The notes: generated by a model not told the origin, from the letters alone. Shown: positions 22,706 to 34,975, counted from the first letter of the stretch. The stretch is DNA of 64,000 bases from Caprimulgus europaeus (GCA_907165065.1 OU015523.1:23525834-23589833), one strand, 5' to 3'. Numbers and translations are program-made.

Positions 22706-25125
22706 GATCAGAGGCTTGAACTCTGTGGTCAGTAGTGGTGTCTTTCTGCCTCAGCTGGCCTCTGATTTCTGTGGTTCTTTCAAGTACTTCCCTTGCCTAG
22801 CAGTGGGAACCAGCCCCATCATTACTTTTGTTAACAGATGAGTGTCTATTCCTTTTCTTGACATGTACAGATAAAGTTTATATCAGTATATGGCATTATT
22901 TTCTGCATTAATATTTTTGTTTCATTTTTGTGTTTTTCCTATTGTGACAAGTTTTTTTTATACATTTAGTGCAACACAGGTAGTTCACCAAGACCAAATG
23001 CTGTATGAAAAAATAGTTATATAAAGCCTTTCTCTGTACCTCAGCAAAACTGCTGAATGCTACCAAGAGTGAGGGGGAAGAGATCCACTCACAAACTTGC
23101 TGCAATTGTGGTTTTAAATATTTTTATTGTTTTGTTTGTTGGGGTTTTGTTTGTTTGTTCTGGTTTGGTTTAGGTTTTTGGGGGTTTGGGGGGTGGAGTT
23201 TGGTTTGGTTTTTTCCACTCTGTAGTGCCTGCCCTTACTGTATATTGTAGGCAGTTTTACCGAGTTTAGTGTGATGCAAGACCATAAAAAAGGTCAAGGC
23301 TTATTCATTGTAAATGGGACTTTTACTACCTCCATCGAGGCAGATTTAAGATACAATTAATTTTAAAAATTATGGTACAATACTACTGTTTAGGTATTAA
23401 AAAAACCCCTAATCTTTTCCTTTTATCTGTTTTTAATACTTACCTGTGCATTTGCTTTTATGTAGAAATAGCATCAAATTAACATTTGGCAAGGGGAAGA
23501 GGTTGGAAATACTCCTGTATTTCCTATTTTGAACTCTTTCCATGCACCCTCATTACCAGTTGCTTCTGTAATCAAATATGTGTTCTGTTAATAGTGCTTG
23601 GTCATACTTTCGATCAATCATTTCAATATGTGTAAGTCAAAGGGAGTATCAGGTGTATATTTATGTATATATTTATCTCTATGTATATTTTATATATATT
23701 TTAATGTATTTTATATATATAAATTATATTTCAACACAAGGACCATGACTTTAAGTTACAAAGCGGATAAAGGCTGAATCCTACTCCTGTTTCACCTTAG
23801 AGAAAAGCTGATGTAGCCTTTGTGGGTCTACAAAATGCATAGCCACCTTTTAGTTTCTTTTATGGGAATGTTATCTTACTTTTTCAATGAAAACAGCTTC
23901 TTAGTACTTGAACTTGCACTTTGATTGATATCTTTAAATGCAGCACTTTTCCTGGGACATTATCTATGCTAAAATCTTGTAGTATGGTCAAGCATTTAAT
24001 ATGTTAAATGGTGTTTTAATCTGTAAGGGGTCAATACCATTTGCTACCTTGTGCAAGGTTGTCTTTGTAGGAGTTCTAATCTGTCAGATGCTACATAAGA
24101 TCCCTTCAAAAAAACCCCAAGCATTTGTAAAGAAAAAATGGGTTAACTACAAGGAATATATTACAGATCATATGCTTCTGTAATACTTTCAGATACAGAT
24201 TTTTGACATATAGTCTAATAAAAGGTCATACACTGCCTATTTCCTTATGATCATTCTTCCTGCTTGCTGATTTTTTTTTTGGTATTTTTTCCCCTTTTCA
24301 TTCTAGGCTTTAGTTTTGCTTCGAAGATGGATAAAAATTTCCTTTTTCCACTCAAGTATTTTTATACATCCAAGTCTAGTTAACATTGGATTTCAGCCTG
24401 GAGGCACGAAGCACAGATTTTCTTGACCTGAACAGCTTCATTCTTTTTACAAGTTCAGTCTTGATCATGCATGAATAGAAAAGGATGTGTTAACAGAAAA
24501 CTGAAAAGTCTGTGTTTACTAGTATGGTTAGAAATTATTCAGATTAATAGAAAAAAATAATTTGAAAAGCTGGAAAACATTGATTTGGCAAGTAGAATTT
24601 ACTCTCAACTCCATATACCACTGCTATATTTTTATTATGAATCCTTTATCTTATTTACAACCTCTCCGAGACTTTCAAATTTGCTTTTTGTGTCCTAACT
24701 CAATATTTTATTGTGTATGACTAATGACATAAGAAAATTATAAATGATCTTGTGTGAGTACTCAGATATCATCTAATTGATTTGTTTTATACTGTCTTCA
24801 ACTTTCACAAAATTAGTGATAAAATTGCAGTATAGCGGGGGAGGAAAAAAAAGCTCTGGTTTTCTGTGATGTGTATCGAAGAGAAGCTATGTGTTCGATC
24901 TCATCAATCTACTTGGCTTATTCTTTGCATCTTGCAGAGGAAGAATATGGATGTGAAGTTGGCACTGTCAGAGTTGGCAGTGATGTACATAAAATAAATT
25001 AACCATATCACCTTCTGCTTCTTTGTAAAAAAATCTCAAATCTATCTCTTTCAATAGGAGTGTTACAGTGTGTCTGTACCTGGTAGCTGGTACCATATTT
25101 TCTCTGGTGTACATGACTAAATCTA
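22706..25125. other. AT-rich unique sequence with low-complexity tracts
   Basis: No gene or dispersed element recognised. It includes a G/T-rich tract (23128-23214) and an AT-only tract (about 23650-23732). Confidence 0.55.
23128..23214. repeat. G/T-rich low-complexity tract
   Basis: Mainly TTTG, GGTTT and TTTGGGGG units over almost 90 bases, almost free of A and C. Degenerate simple sequence. Confidence 0.8.
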
Positions 25126-26668
25126 TAGAATCATAGAATTGTTTGGGTTGGAAGGGACCTTTAAAGGTCATCTAATCCAACCCCCCTGCAGTGAGCAGGG
25201 TCATCTTCCACTAGATCAGAACCCCATCCAACCTGACCTTCAGTGTTTCCAGGGCTGAGTTTTCTACCACCTCTCTGGGCAACCCGTTACAGTGTTTCAC
25301 TAAACAATTTTTAGATTGTAAAAACAATCTAAATCTACCCTCTTTTGGTTTAAAACCATTTCCCCTTGCCCCATCACTACAGGCACCACTAAAAAGTTTG
25401 TCCCCATCTTTCCTATAGGCCCCTTTTAAGTATTGGAAGGCTGCAATAAGGTCTCCCCAGGGCCTTCTCTACTCCAGGATGAAGAGCCCCAACTCTCTTA
25501 GCCTTTCTTCACAGGAGAGGTGTCCCATCCCTCTGAGAATTTTTGTGGCCCTCCTCTATTCCATGTCTTTCTTGTGCTGAGGACTCCAGAGCTGGATGCA
25601 GTACTTCAGGTGGGGTCTCACCAGAGTGGAGCAGAGGGGGAGAATCACCTCCCTTGACCTGCTGTTCATGCTTCTTTTGATGCAGTCCAGGGTGTGGTTG
25701 ACTTTGTCTTCCATCTGGACATTGAGCTATTGACCACTACCCTTTGGATGCAACCATCCAAACAATTTCTTGTCCACTGAATGGTCCACCCATCAAATCC
25801 ATATCTCTCTGATTCAGACAGAAGGATGTTGTGGAGGACTATGTCCAAAGGCCTTACAGAAGGCCAGACAGATGACAACTGTAGCTCTCATTTTTGTCCC
25901 CTGTTGTAGTTGCACTATCATAGAAGGCCACTAGGTTGGTCAGGCAGGACTTACGCTTGGTGAAGTTATACTGACTGTCTCCAGTCACCTCTCTGTCCTC
26001 CATGTGCCCTAGCATAGCTTCTAGGAGGATCTGTTCCATGATCTTCCCTAGCACAGTGGTGAGTCTGACAGGTTGGTAGTTACCAGGGTCCTCCTTTCTA
26101 TCCTTTTTAAAAAAGGGTGCAATGTTTCCCTTTTTCCAGTCACCAGGGGCTTCACCTGATTGCCATGACTTCTCGAATACCATTGAGAGTGGCTTGGCAA
26201 CTACATCAGTGAGTTCCCTCAGGACTCTGGGATGTATCTTGTCTGGTCCTTACGTCTATTCTAGTTCCTCAGTTGTTCATGAATCTGATCTGCTTTTACA
26301 GTGGGAGGGACTTGTTCCTTGTACCTCAGCCTTCTCCTTGTCCATTGTTACCATTTTGCCAGCCTTGCTCATCGGGGGCTACACTTTCTTTGACCTTCCT
26401 TTTCTGTCTGACATACCTGTAGAAGCCTTTTTACTACTCTTTGCATCCCTTGTCAAGTTCAGCTCCTGCTGTGCCTTGGCCTTCCTGACTCAAACCCTAC
26501 ATAACCAGGCAGCATTACTATACTCTTCCCAGGATACCTGTCTTTGCTTCCATTGCCTGTGCATTTCCTTCTTACCCTTTAGTTTGACGAGCAGATCTTC
26601 ACTCATCCAGTTTCCCAGGGAGTCCTATTGACTAACTCCTTTAACAGCTGGAAGTTTACTTTCCTAAA
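25126..26668 (-). mobile_element. Outer CR1, 3' part (split by a younger CR1)
   Basis: The 3' portion of an older minus-strand CR1, tail at 25126 (complement of CTATGATTCT units with GTTTGGGTTGGAAGGGACC). The coding part is broken into short frames, including 25854-26183 with [17 protein letters not shown] and [15 protein letters not shown]. Near 25,710 the text jumps from [11 protein letters not shown] to the [10 protein letters not shown] region, so RT motifs B and C, including the FADD active site, have been deleted. The element breaks at 26668, inside the endonuclease-RT linker, and resumes at 31386. Confidence 0.9.
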
Positions 26669-26738
26669 ATCATAGAATCATAAAACCTCCTGGTTGGAAA
26701 AGACCTCTGAGATCGTCGAGTCCAACCATACCTGTCCA

Positions 26739-29700
26739 CTACTGAATCATATCTCCGAGCACCCCATCTACCTGTCTTTTAAACACCGCCAGGGATGGTG
26801 ACTCAACCACCTCCCTAGGCAGCCCATTCCAGTGCCTGAGAACCCTTTCAGTGAAGAAGTGCTACCTGACATCCAATCTGTACATCCCCTGGTGTAACTT
26901 AAGGGTATTACCTCTTGTTCTATCACTAGTTACCTGGGAGAAAAGACACACACTCACCTCGCTACACCCTCCTTTCAGGTAGTTGTAGACAGCAATTAGG
27001 TCTCCCCTCAGCCTCCTCTTCTTCAGACTAAACAACCCCAGTTCCCTCAGCCACTCCTCATAAGGCTTGTTCTCCAGCCCCTTCACCAGCTTTGTTGCCT
27101 TTATCTGGACACGCTCCAGTGCTTCAATGTCTTTCTTGTAATGAGGGGCCCAAAACTGGACACAGTATTCAAGGTGCAGCCTCACCAAGGCTGAATACAG
27201 GACAAAGATGACTTCCCTGGTCCTGCTGGCCACACTGTTTTTGATACAAGCCAGGATACCATTGGCCTTTTTGGCCACCTGGGCACACTGCTGGCTCATA
27301 TTCAGCTGGCTGTCAACCAACACTGCCAGGTCCTTTTCCACCAGGCAGCTTTCCAGCCACTCTTCCCCAAGCCTGTAGTGTTACATGGGGTTGTTCTGAC
27401 CCAAGTGCAGGACTCGGCACTTGGTCTTGTTGAACCTCATACAGTTGGCTACTGCTCATTGATCCAACCTGTTCAGATCCCTCTGCAGAGCCTTGCTACC
27501 CTCAAGCAGTTCAACACTACCACCCAGCTTGGTATCATCTGTAAATTTACTGCGGGTGTCCTCAATCCCTTCATCCAGATCATTGATAAAGATGTTACAC
27601 AGGAGTGGCCCCAACACTGAGCCCTGGGGAACACTATTTGTGACCGGCCTCCGGCTGGACTTAACTCCATTTACCACCACTCTTTGGGCCTGGCCATCCA
27701 GCCAGTTTTTAACCCAGCAGAGTGTGTGCCTGTCAGGCCGTTGGCAGACAGTTTCTCAAGCAGAATGCTGTGGGAAGCAGTGTCAAAGGCTTTACTGAAG
27801 TCCAGGTACCCCACGTCCACAGCCTTTCCCTCATCCGCTAAGCGGATCACCTTGTCATAGAAGGAGATCAGGTTAGTTAGCCAGGATCTGCCTTTCATAA
27901 ACCCATGCTGACTGGGCCTGATCACCTGGTTGGCCTGTGTGTGCTGTATGGCAGCACTCAAGCTGATCTGCTCCATCACCTTCCCCGGCACCGAGGTCAG
28001 ACTGACAGGCCTGTAGTTCTCTGGATCCTCCCTCTGGCCCTTCTTGGAAATGGACGTAACATTTGCCACCTTCCAGTCAAGTGGAACCTCCCCAGTCAGC
28101 CAGGACTGTTGGTAGATGATAGAAAGGGGTTTGGCAAGCACCTCTGCCACCTCCTTCAATATCCTCAGGTGGACCCTATCTGGCCCCATAGACTTGTGGA
28201 TATCTAGTTGGCTGAGCAGGTCTCTAACCACTGCCTCCTGGATCATGGGAGCTTTGTTCTGCTCCCCATCCCTGGCTTCTGGCTGAGGGGGCTGAGTACC
28301 CAGAGAACAGCTGGCCTTGCTATTAAAGACTGAGGCAAAGGCAGCATTAAGTGCCTCAGCCTTATCCTCATCCCTTGCCACTATTGTTCCCTCTGCATCA
28401 ACTACAGGATGGAGATTCTCCTTGGCTTTCCTCTTGTTAATATATTTATAGAAACATTTTTTGTATCTTTCACAGAGTTGGCCAAATTAAGTTCTATCTG
28501 GGTTTAGCCCTTCTGATTTTCTCTCTGCAAGACCTCACTTCATCCTTGTAGTCCTCCTGAGAGACCTGTCCTTTCTTCCAAAGCTCATAGACTTTCCTCT
28601 TTTTTTTTGAGATCCACCCAAAGGTCTTTGTTCAGCCAGGCTGATTCTCTTCCCTGCCGGCTGTTTTTTCAGCACATGGGGATGGCCTGCTCTTATGTCT
28701 CCAGGATTTCCTTCTTGAAGAGCGTCCAGCCTTCTTGGGCTCCTTTTCCCTTCAGGACTGCCTCCCAGGGGACTTTACTGACCAGTCTTCTAAATAGTCC
28801 AAAGACTGCCCTCTGGAAGTCCAAGGTGGCAGTTCTGCTGACTGCCCTCCTTGTTTCACCATGGATTGAAAATTCAGTCATTTCATGATCACTGTGCCCC
28901 AGGTGTCCTCCAGCCATCACATCCCCTACAAGGCCGTCTCTGCTTGCAAACAAGAGGTCCAGCAGGGCTCCTTCCCTAGTTGGTTCACTCACGAGCTGTG
29001 TCAGGAAGTTGTCTTCCACACACTCCAGGAACCTTCTAGACTGTTTTCTTTCTGCTGTAGAATATCTTGTCTGTCTCTTTATCGTGGCTGGGCGGTCTGG
29101 AGCAGACTCCCACCATGACATCTGTCTTATTAGACATTCCGCTGATTTTTCCCATACACACTCAACCCTATCATCACCATCACCGAGCTCAAGACAATCA
29201 AAACATTCTCTAACACAGAGAGCCACCCCACCACCTCTCCTTCCTTACCTGTTCCTCCTTGTGATCGTTTCACTGGGCTAGCCTTTGGCTAGCAGACAAC
29301 ACAGCCATTCACCCACTTTCCCCCCACCCCCAGGGGATAGGGGAGAGGATTTGGGGCAAGGATTAGGAGGCTTGTAGGTTGAGATAAAAACAGTTTAATA
29401 ATAGAAATAAAAGAAAACTTTAAAAAAACCCAACTAAACAACTAATATTAAAATAGTAGTGATAATGATAACAGTAATAAGATATGCAAATGAGGGATAA
29501 CCCAGTGCAACTGCTTACCACCCACTGATAAGCCTGGCCTGTTCCCAGATAACGATCCCAGAGGAGCAACAATCCCAAACTGAAACTGCGATCCCAGAAG
29601 AGCAAGGGCCCGAGTAAAAACCTGTACGAATTCCCCCCACTGCTTTCTGGTCAGCCCCGGATAATACACTAAACATGACGGGATATGATATGGAATATTT

Positions 29701-30150
29701 CATTGGCACATCCAAATGCCAGTTTTGGGTTTTGCCATTCACTACGCTTCTCCCTCCCAGTCCTAATGCAGCTGTGAACAGCCAGATACGGTGGCCTTGA
29801 GCTCCAGCAGTAACTAATAACATTAGTACTTTTATCAATGATGTTCTCATAGCAAGTCTGAACTGAAACTGAAACACAGCTCTTCTAACTACTGAGAAGA
29901 AAATTAACTCTATCCTACCAAAACCAGGACACTCCTGAAGAGCTTATAGCCATCCATTGCAGCACTGCAGTCATGAGAGTCATCCCACCACGTTTCTGTG
30001 ATTGTGACTATGTCATAGCTACCCTGCTGCACAATGGCTTCCAGTTCCTCCTGCTTATTGCCCATGCTGCATGTAGATGCACTTGAGCTGGGCTGTAGAT
30101 TTCACCCCCAATAACTGCATACTGCCCCTGCCTCATCTCTACTAACCCTA
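26739..30150 (-). pseudogene. CR1 ORF2 of the inner copy: endonuclease plus RT, broken and split by an LTR
   Basis: Endonuclease sequence begins near 30150 and continues on the far side of the LTR at 28693-29226, where the signature LGHSDHEMTEF is kept. RT follows: 27671-28381 carries [44 protein letters not shown] and [12 protein letters not shown]; 27456-27680 carries [10 protein letters not shown] and FTDDTKLGG, so the paired aspartates remain; 26862-27341 carries the C-terminal domain. A premature stop lies at 26862, whereas the expected terminus can be traced to 26739. At least two frame breaks separate the pieces. Confidence 0.9.
29260..29931 (-). mobile_element. Avian ERVL-type solo LTR (family A) inside CR1
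   Basis: A 672-bp fossil solo LTR; in element sense it begins TGTCCTGGTTTTGGTAGGAT. It is flanked by a perfect 5-bp duplication, CTCCT (29255-29259 and 29932-29936), and it cuts the endonuclease region of the inner CR1. Relationship to 12351-12936 and 34976-35626 is shown by the shared leading block and the AAAACAGTTTAATA-type poly(A) region. No internal genes. It is the youngest layer of the three-part nest. Confidence 0.93.
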
Positions 30151-30175
30151 GTTATATCCCCTTTCCCCTTCAAGC

Positions 30176-31001
30176 CTAGTTTAAAGGCCTCTCAATGAGC
30201 CCCACCAGCTCTTGAGCAGGAATTATTTTCCCTCTTTGAGACAGCTGAAATCCATCTGGTGCCGTCAGACCTGGTGCTGTGAAAACTTCCTCTTGATTAA
30301 AGAAACTAGACTTCCCTGTGGGTTGAGTCCGGTCGGCATATTGGCCCCTCTGTTTCCCTCCGAAGGAAATTGCCTGTGACAATTACCCTCCTTTTTATCT
30401 TAACAGAGGCAGTCAGAATGCATGGGGCAGGCTGCCTCATCTTAGGCAAATCCCTCGATGGGCCCTCTTCTATACTTTCATCTTCATTTGCCAAACCTTC
30501 AATTTCCAAGGCCCCATACCTGTTGTGTAAGGGCAGCTGGGTAGGTGAGGAAGGCCTGGAGGGAACTCGCCTGCCGCCCTGAGCAAGGGCCTGTTTCCAT
30601 TCCCCTCGGTCTCTTAGGCCCCCTCCTTCATCCTGGTGGCAAGAAGGCAGGAGATCCTCTGCTTCTTGTGGAGTCTCCATCTGCTGCCTTTGTCTCAGAG
30701 ATGATATGGTGTGGCTCCACCAGTCAATCTCTCTCTCACACTCCCTGATGCCCCTTAGCCTTTCCACTTCATCTTTCAACTCTGCCACCATGCTGAGCAG
30801 ATCATTCACCTGGTCACAGCGCACACAGGTGTTGTCTCTGCTGCTCTGCAGAGACAGGCTCAGGCACTCCATGCAGCCGGACACCTGGACAGCTGCATGC
30901 CTGCGTGGGACCTCTGTCTGAGTCTCCACACTCTTCCTGGTGATGGCTTTCAGCCGAGTGGCAACCACAGCTCTGTCTCCCTCAGGGAAGACAATGACCA
31001 C
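30176..31001 (-). pseudogene. CR1 ORF1: zinc-binding, coiled-coil and remnant esterase domain
   Basis: ORF1 of CR1 makes an RNA-binding/esterase-type protein. From a methionine at 31001 a 231-codon frame shows a Cys cluster (CMEC, 16 residues, then CVRC), followed by a probable coiled coil (DLLSMVAELKDEVERLRGIR), a variable linker and the start of a GDSL-type esterase (VIVTGNFLRRETEGPICRPD). The family's catalytic GDS reads GNF here, so the serine is lost. The esterase middle, about 100 residues, has been deleted, and the tail (LTAPDGFQLSQRGK, ending LIERPLN) continues in another frame to 30176. The protein would be non-functional. Confidence 0.85.
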
Positions 31002-31369
31002 TGCTTATGTCAGCCTTCCTGAGCCAGGAGGGGAACTGCACCCTTCCTTCCCGCGCTCCCTACCTGTGCCAGCACGTGCTGTCCCCTGCCTGTGTTGGGT
31101 GACTGGTCGCTGCCCTCCTGATTCTGACTTTTAAGGGGATGGCTGTGGTCACAGTGGTCTTGGCAATGGCCCCGCCGCGCCAGCTGCCACGTGTCAGCAG
31201 CTCTGTCTGGAGCTCTGGGACAGGCGGGGCTGGGGCACCTTCTCTGCCAGAGCCTTAGCCTCGGCTGATTTCGCCGCAGTTTTGCTGCTTCAGGAGAGGT
31301 CCCCTGGCAGGATCCCCTGCTCCGGAGCCCTTCACCTCGGTGGCTTTGCTGAAATGGTGGTTACAGCCA
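31002..31369 (-). promoter_or_regulatory. GC-rich CR1 5' leader, probable internal promoter region
   Basis: About 370 bases upstream of ORF1, distinctly richer in G+C and CpG than surrounding DNA (for example CCCCGCCGCGCC). In CR1, as in other LINEs, the 5' untranslated region carries the promoter; this role is inferred from position and composition, as no TATA box or initiator was identified. Confidence 0.5.
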
Positions 31370-31400
31370 TTTCAGCGTCCTGACTTTTCAGCGTCCTGAC
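31370..31400. repeat. 15-bp tandem duplication at the inner/outer CR1 boundary
   Basis: TTTCAGCGTCCTGAC occurs at 31370-31384 and again at 31386-31400. It lies exactly where the inner CR1 leader gives way to the outer CR1, and may have formed during 5' joining of the insertion. Confidence 0.85.
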
Positions 31401-31640
31401 CCATATTCTTCAGGACTGTGAACTCCACCAGTGCTTGATCACTGCAGCCCAGGCTGCCTTCAGTCTTGATGTCACCAGTCAGCTCACTTGTGTTGGTCAC
31501 AATCAGGTCCAGTATCACATCCCCTCTGGTACGACTGTCTGCTGCCTGGTTTAAGAAGTTATTCTCCATGCACTCCACGACTCTCCTGGATTGCCTACAG
31601 CTTGCCATGCTACTTTTCCAGCAGATGTTCTTAGCCACTG
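31386..31640 (-). mobile_element. Outer CR1, 5' part (endonuclease remnant)
   Basis: The continuation of the CR1 at 25126-26668. The minus-strand frame 31372-31638 contains QSRRVVECMENNFLNQ, DLIVTNTSEL and LGCSDQALVEF, the C-terminal end of the CR1 endonuclease, where the usual SDHE reads SDQA. Reading on from 26668 downward gives the next expected linker segment (NFQLLKELVNRTPW), so the two parts are collinear halves of one older insertion. Confidence 0.88.
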
Positions 31641-34600
31641 CTAGATTTAATATTAGAAACGCATTATTCTGAATTTCCTATTATTACAGAATTCTATTTT
31701 CAGTTAGGCTCCAAAAATTAAAGTAGAATTTATCTGGAGGATTATTAGACACAATAAAGTTACTGGCTATAACACTACTACTTTATTAATACTGAATATT
31801 ACAAATATATATTTTTAGAATTACTTTTATCAAGATCAGGACTTAATTAGCTATTAGTTGTAAACAAGTGGGTTCTGAAAACTCTCAAAATTACTGGAGT
31901 AATTTATTTGTCACTATGCTGTCTTCTCTGACTTTTTAAAACATATTTATATTTAGTAGTCTACTTCAGTTTCTGTTGTGTAGCTGTTAGCCTGGTAAGG
32001 AATCTGTTATGAGAAACATTGTGCTTCTTGAAAATCTAACTATGCTGTATTCACTGAATTTTCTTCATTTTTTATAACAGTTATGTTTTCAAAAAACGTC
32101 AGAAGGTTTAACTAACCTAGCATGACCTCCCCTGTCTGAATCCGTATTTGCTGTCATTAATCAAACTACACTTCACTGGGTGATATTTTTCACAACATCA
32201 GTAAAGATAATTTCTAAATTTATTCCCGTGTGACATGATAAATTTCCTAGTTTGCATCATCATGTCTTAAGAATTTCTTTATTTTTTTCTTAAGTATATT
32301 CATGGTGGTGAGATCTGAGGAGTCATCCCTTTGACACATAAAGTCATATATGTCTTCAGAAAAGTTAAATAAATCTGCTGGCCGTACTTATATCAGCACT
32401 TGCTCTCAGTTAGAGGTTGTGTCACTAGAAATGCTATTCCTCATGAAAAAAGTGATAGATGTAAGTTGGATAAAAATGTCTATAACTGGTTCTGAACAAA
32501 CATTTCAGAATCAGCTGGATAGAAAGTACATTTTGGTGTTGTAATTGCTTGTACTTGTACTGTTCTATGCATTTTAGTTCAAACTCCTCTATCCAAAATG
32601 TTATTTTCTCCTTCTGATAGATCTGAACTTTCTATGATTAAGCCTATAGGGGCTACTTCAGACAGCCCCTGTGCTACCAATTGTTCACTGTGGGTATGCT
32701 GAGGAGGTGGCAATGTTTGTTTACATAGTCTTCTCTTTCCTAGGCCCTTGTTTCTTGTCGCTTCTGAAGAGTGTGGCTATAGGCACTCTCATGAAAGAAG
32801 CCACTGTTAAGTAGCTCATGCAACAACTCATAACATACATCACACTGGAGCACTCTGCTTTATACCCAACGGTGAAAATACTTCTTTACATTCCGTTTTT
32901 TTCAGTATATTTTGTGTTCAGCTGTAGCTCAGTACAGGAAAAAAAAAAAACTCGAGCCTTCGGTGTGAGCATTACATAAATCGGTGTGAGCATTACATAA
33001 ATAATTGCTGATTAGTGGTATGGAAAAATAAATGTTTTGGGAAAGGATCATTGTATAAATCCATAATAATCTAGTTATGGTTTTGAGCTACATTTTGATA
33101 GCAGAGCAAGATTTTCAGTTTATTGTGTAAAACTGCAAGACCATTTAGATAATTTTATTTTCTACTTGCTTATGAAAAGCTGTGAGGTTAGGAAACTAAT
33201 ATAGTAAATAATTAAACGATAAATTATGAGACTGGAGAAGGAGATACTTTTTGCCTAGTATTAGCATCTCCAGTGCTTTATAGAAGTGCTCTATTAGAAA
33301 CATGAGCTACTTTGAGAGACAAAATCTCTGAAAGTAATTTTTACAGTCTTACTGATAAAAATATTCAAGTATTTTGTGTGCCCAGTATTTCAGTGAAAGG
33401 CTTTGAAGGGTCTCACTCTGATTCAGTCTTTGATAGGGGTTGGTTTTTTTTTTTCAATGGTGATTCCACACTTTTTACCACCCTTCTATAAATTAGCACT
33501 GATGAGACTTCACTTGGAACCTTTGGCTCAAGCCCAGTCATCGTGTTAAATATAACTGATGTATTTAAGAAGTTGGAACAGATGTAGAAGAGGAAATCGT
33601 AACTAGAAAAAAAAGTAACAAAGAACACATCAAACAAGGAAAGTCTGAAGTGTTGTCTGTGTGAATGTGCTTAAGTTGAGTGATTCCTTAGCTCCCTCAG
33701 AACACTAGAATAAAATGTGCCTTCACCTTTTAGACCCTCCCTCCCCCAATTTGGTTCACATCCAGCTTGAGGTAGTGGTGAGGTCAACTACCCCAGCCTG
33801 CTCAGGTAGAAAATTACGGGTTTTAGCTCGGCAATGTGAGTATTATATTTAAATATGATTCCTCCCTATCACAGAAGGGAAGACACTTCCTAAGAATTTG
33901 GCTGGAAATTAGAAGGGAGTCTGCTAATTGCCAACCAAGTCTGATTCTAAAATAGGCTTCAGTGAAAATATTACTGGAGGGTCAGGGGGAGGGATATAGA
34001 TGTTGGCTAGTTTATGGTTAAAGTTACATGAATAATGATAATACAGGATGGTTCTCCCATTTCTTTTGTTTAGAACCCAGTAAGTTCTGGAAATGTTCCT
34101 GTTGGCTTTTTACACATCTTTATAAAACAGTTGACAATTTCAAAATTAATAAACTTAAATGGGAAGCACTTAGTCAGGGTCATTATCACCTCATCAAGTT
34201 TCAAAGATACTGCTGTAGGAGATGAAAGAATATTAAAAAATATTGTTTGCTTACAAACAAGGGATCTACATCCACACATATAGTTAAAATGCAGTTTGCT
34301 CTTCCTCCTGTACTTCTTGTTTACTCACTGCATTTAGCTTTTACCTCTAATTATATTATTCTACCCTGATACAGAAATTATTTTACCATTTTTGTTACTA
34401 CTACTTCTACTATGACCAGATTTCATTCCTTCTGTCTATTCTTTCATGCAATCTTTTCTCTCTTCTCTGTTTTGATCTTTTTCCTAACTCTTAAGATTTT
34501 TATATCTTCCAGAAAATGAAGTATTCTAGACTTCATCCCATAGTCTTGATTTTTATATTTTTAAAATGTAGACTTTCAAGCCAATCAGTATGTCACACTT

Positions 34601-34975
34601 CTGTAAAGAAATAATGAGAACTGTTGTTCACTTATGTTCACTGAGAACTATATATTCAAGATTTAAAGTCCCTCATTGACTACTATGTTCTAGCTCAATA
34701 AGCCTTGAAGGAAGTATTTTGTTATATTTTTTTGACCCTTTATATAGAAGTGTGTATTTAGTATTATATAGTACATATTTATCTCATAATTATATATTTG
34801 TAATATATAAGAGGCTGGTCTTTTCTGAGTACCTAATATTTTCATTCTAACGTGAGACCATATATTTGTATTGACCTTGAGAATGAGAACAGAATTATCT
34901 CTTCTGCTTCATAAATAACCTATAAATGTAAACAGGCTTCTTTGTTGTGGCCCTGCTATCTCAGCCCTGTGTGAA
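31641..34975. other. AT-rich unique sequence
   Basis: No gene or repeat family recognised; open frames are short and motif-free. It contains a 21-bp tandem duplication (32960-33001) and a purine-rich stretch near 33960-34000. Confidence 0.5.
32960..33001. repeat. Perfect 21-bp tandem duplication
   Basis: A 21-base unit starting TCGGTGTGAGCATTACATAA is present twice head to tail without a mismatch, ten bases after a 12-A run. Perfect identity suggests a recent event. Confidence 0.92.

Larger units (their letters stand above)
26669..31369 (-). mobile_element. Inner CR1, near full length, carrying an LTR
   Basis: A minus-strand CR1 inserted into the older copy. Its tail lies at 26669 (complement of ATGATTCTATGATT with the CCAACCAGGAGG motif), followed going rightward by ORF2, ORF1 and a GC-rich leader ending near 31369. 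Without the LTR (29260-29931) and its duplicated 5 bases it is about 4.0 kb, close to the full CR1 length. ORF1 has an internal deletion and ORF2 is frame-broken, so it is not autonomous. It shares many residues with the copy at 39395-41314 and is probably the same subfamily. Confidence 0.93.

Noticed and set aside
32939-32956. A-run followed by CTCGAG, resembling an oligo-dT/XhoI cDNA cloning linker
   Set aside because: No cDNA-like sequence or poly(A) signal lies just upstream, and flanking DNA continues normally on both sides; a 6-base site beside an A run can occur by chance.
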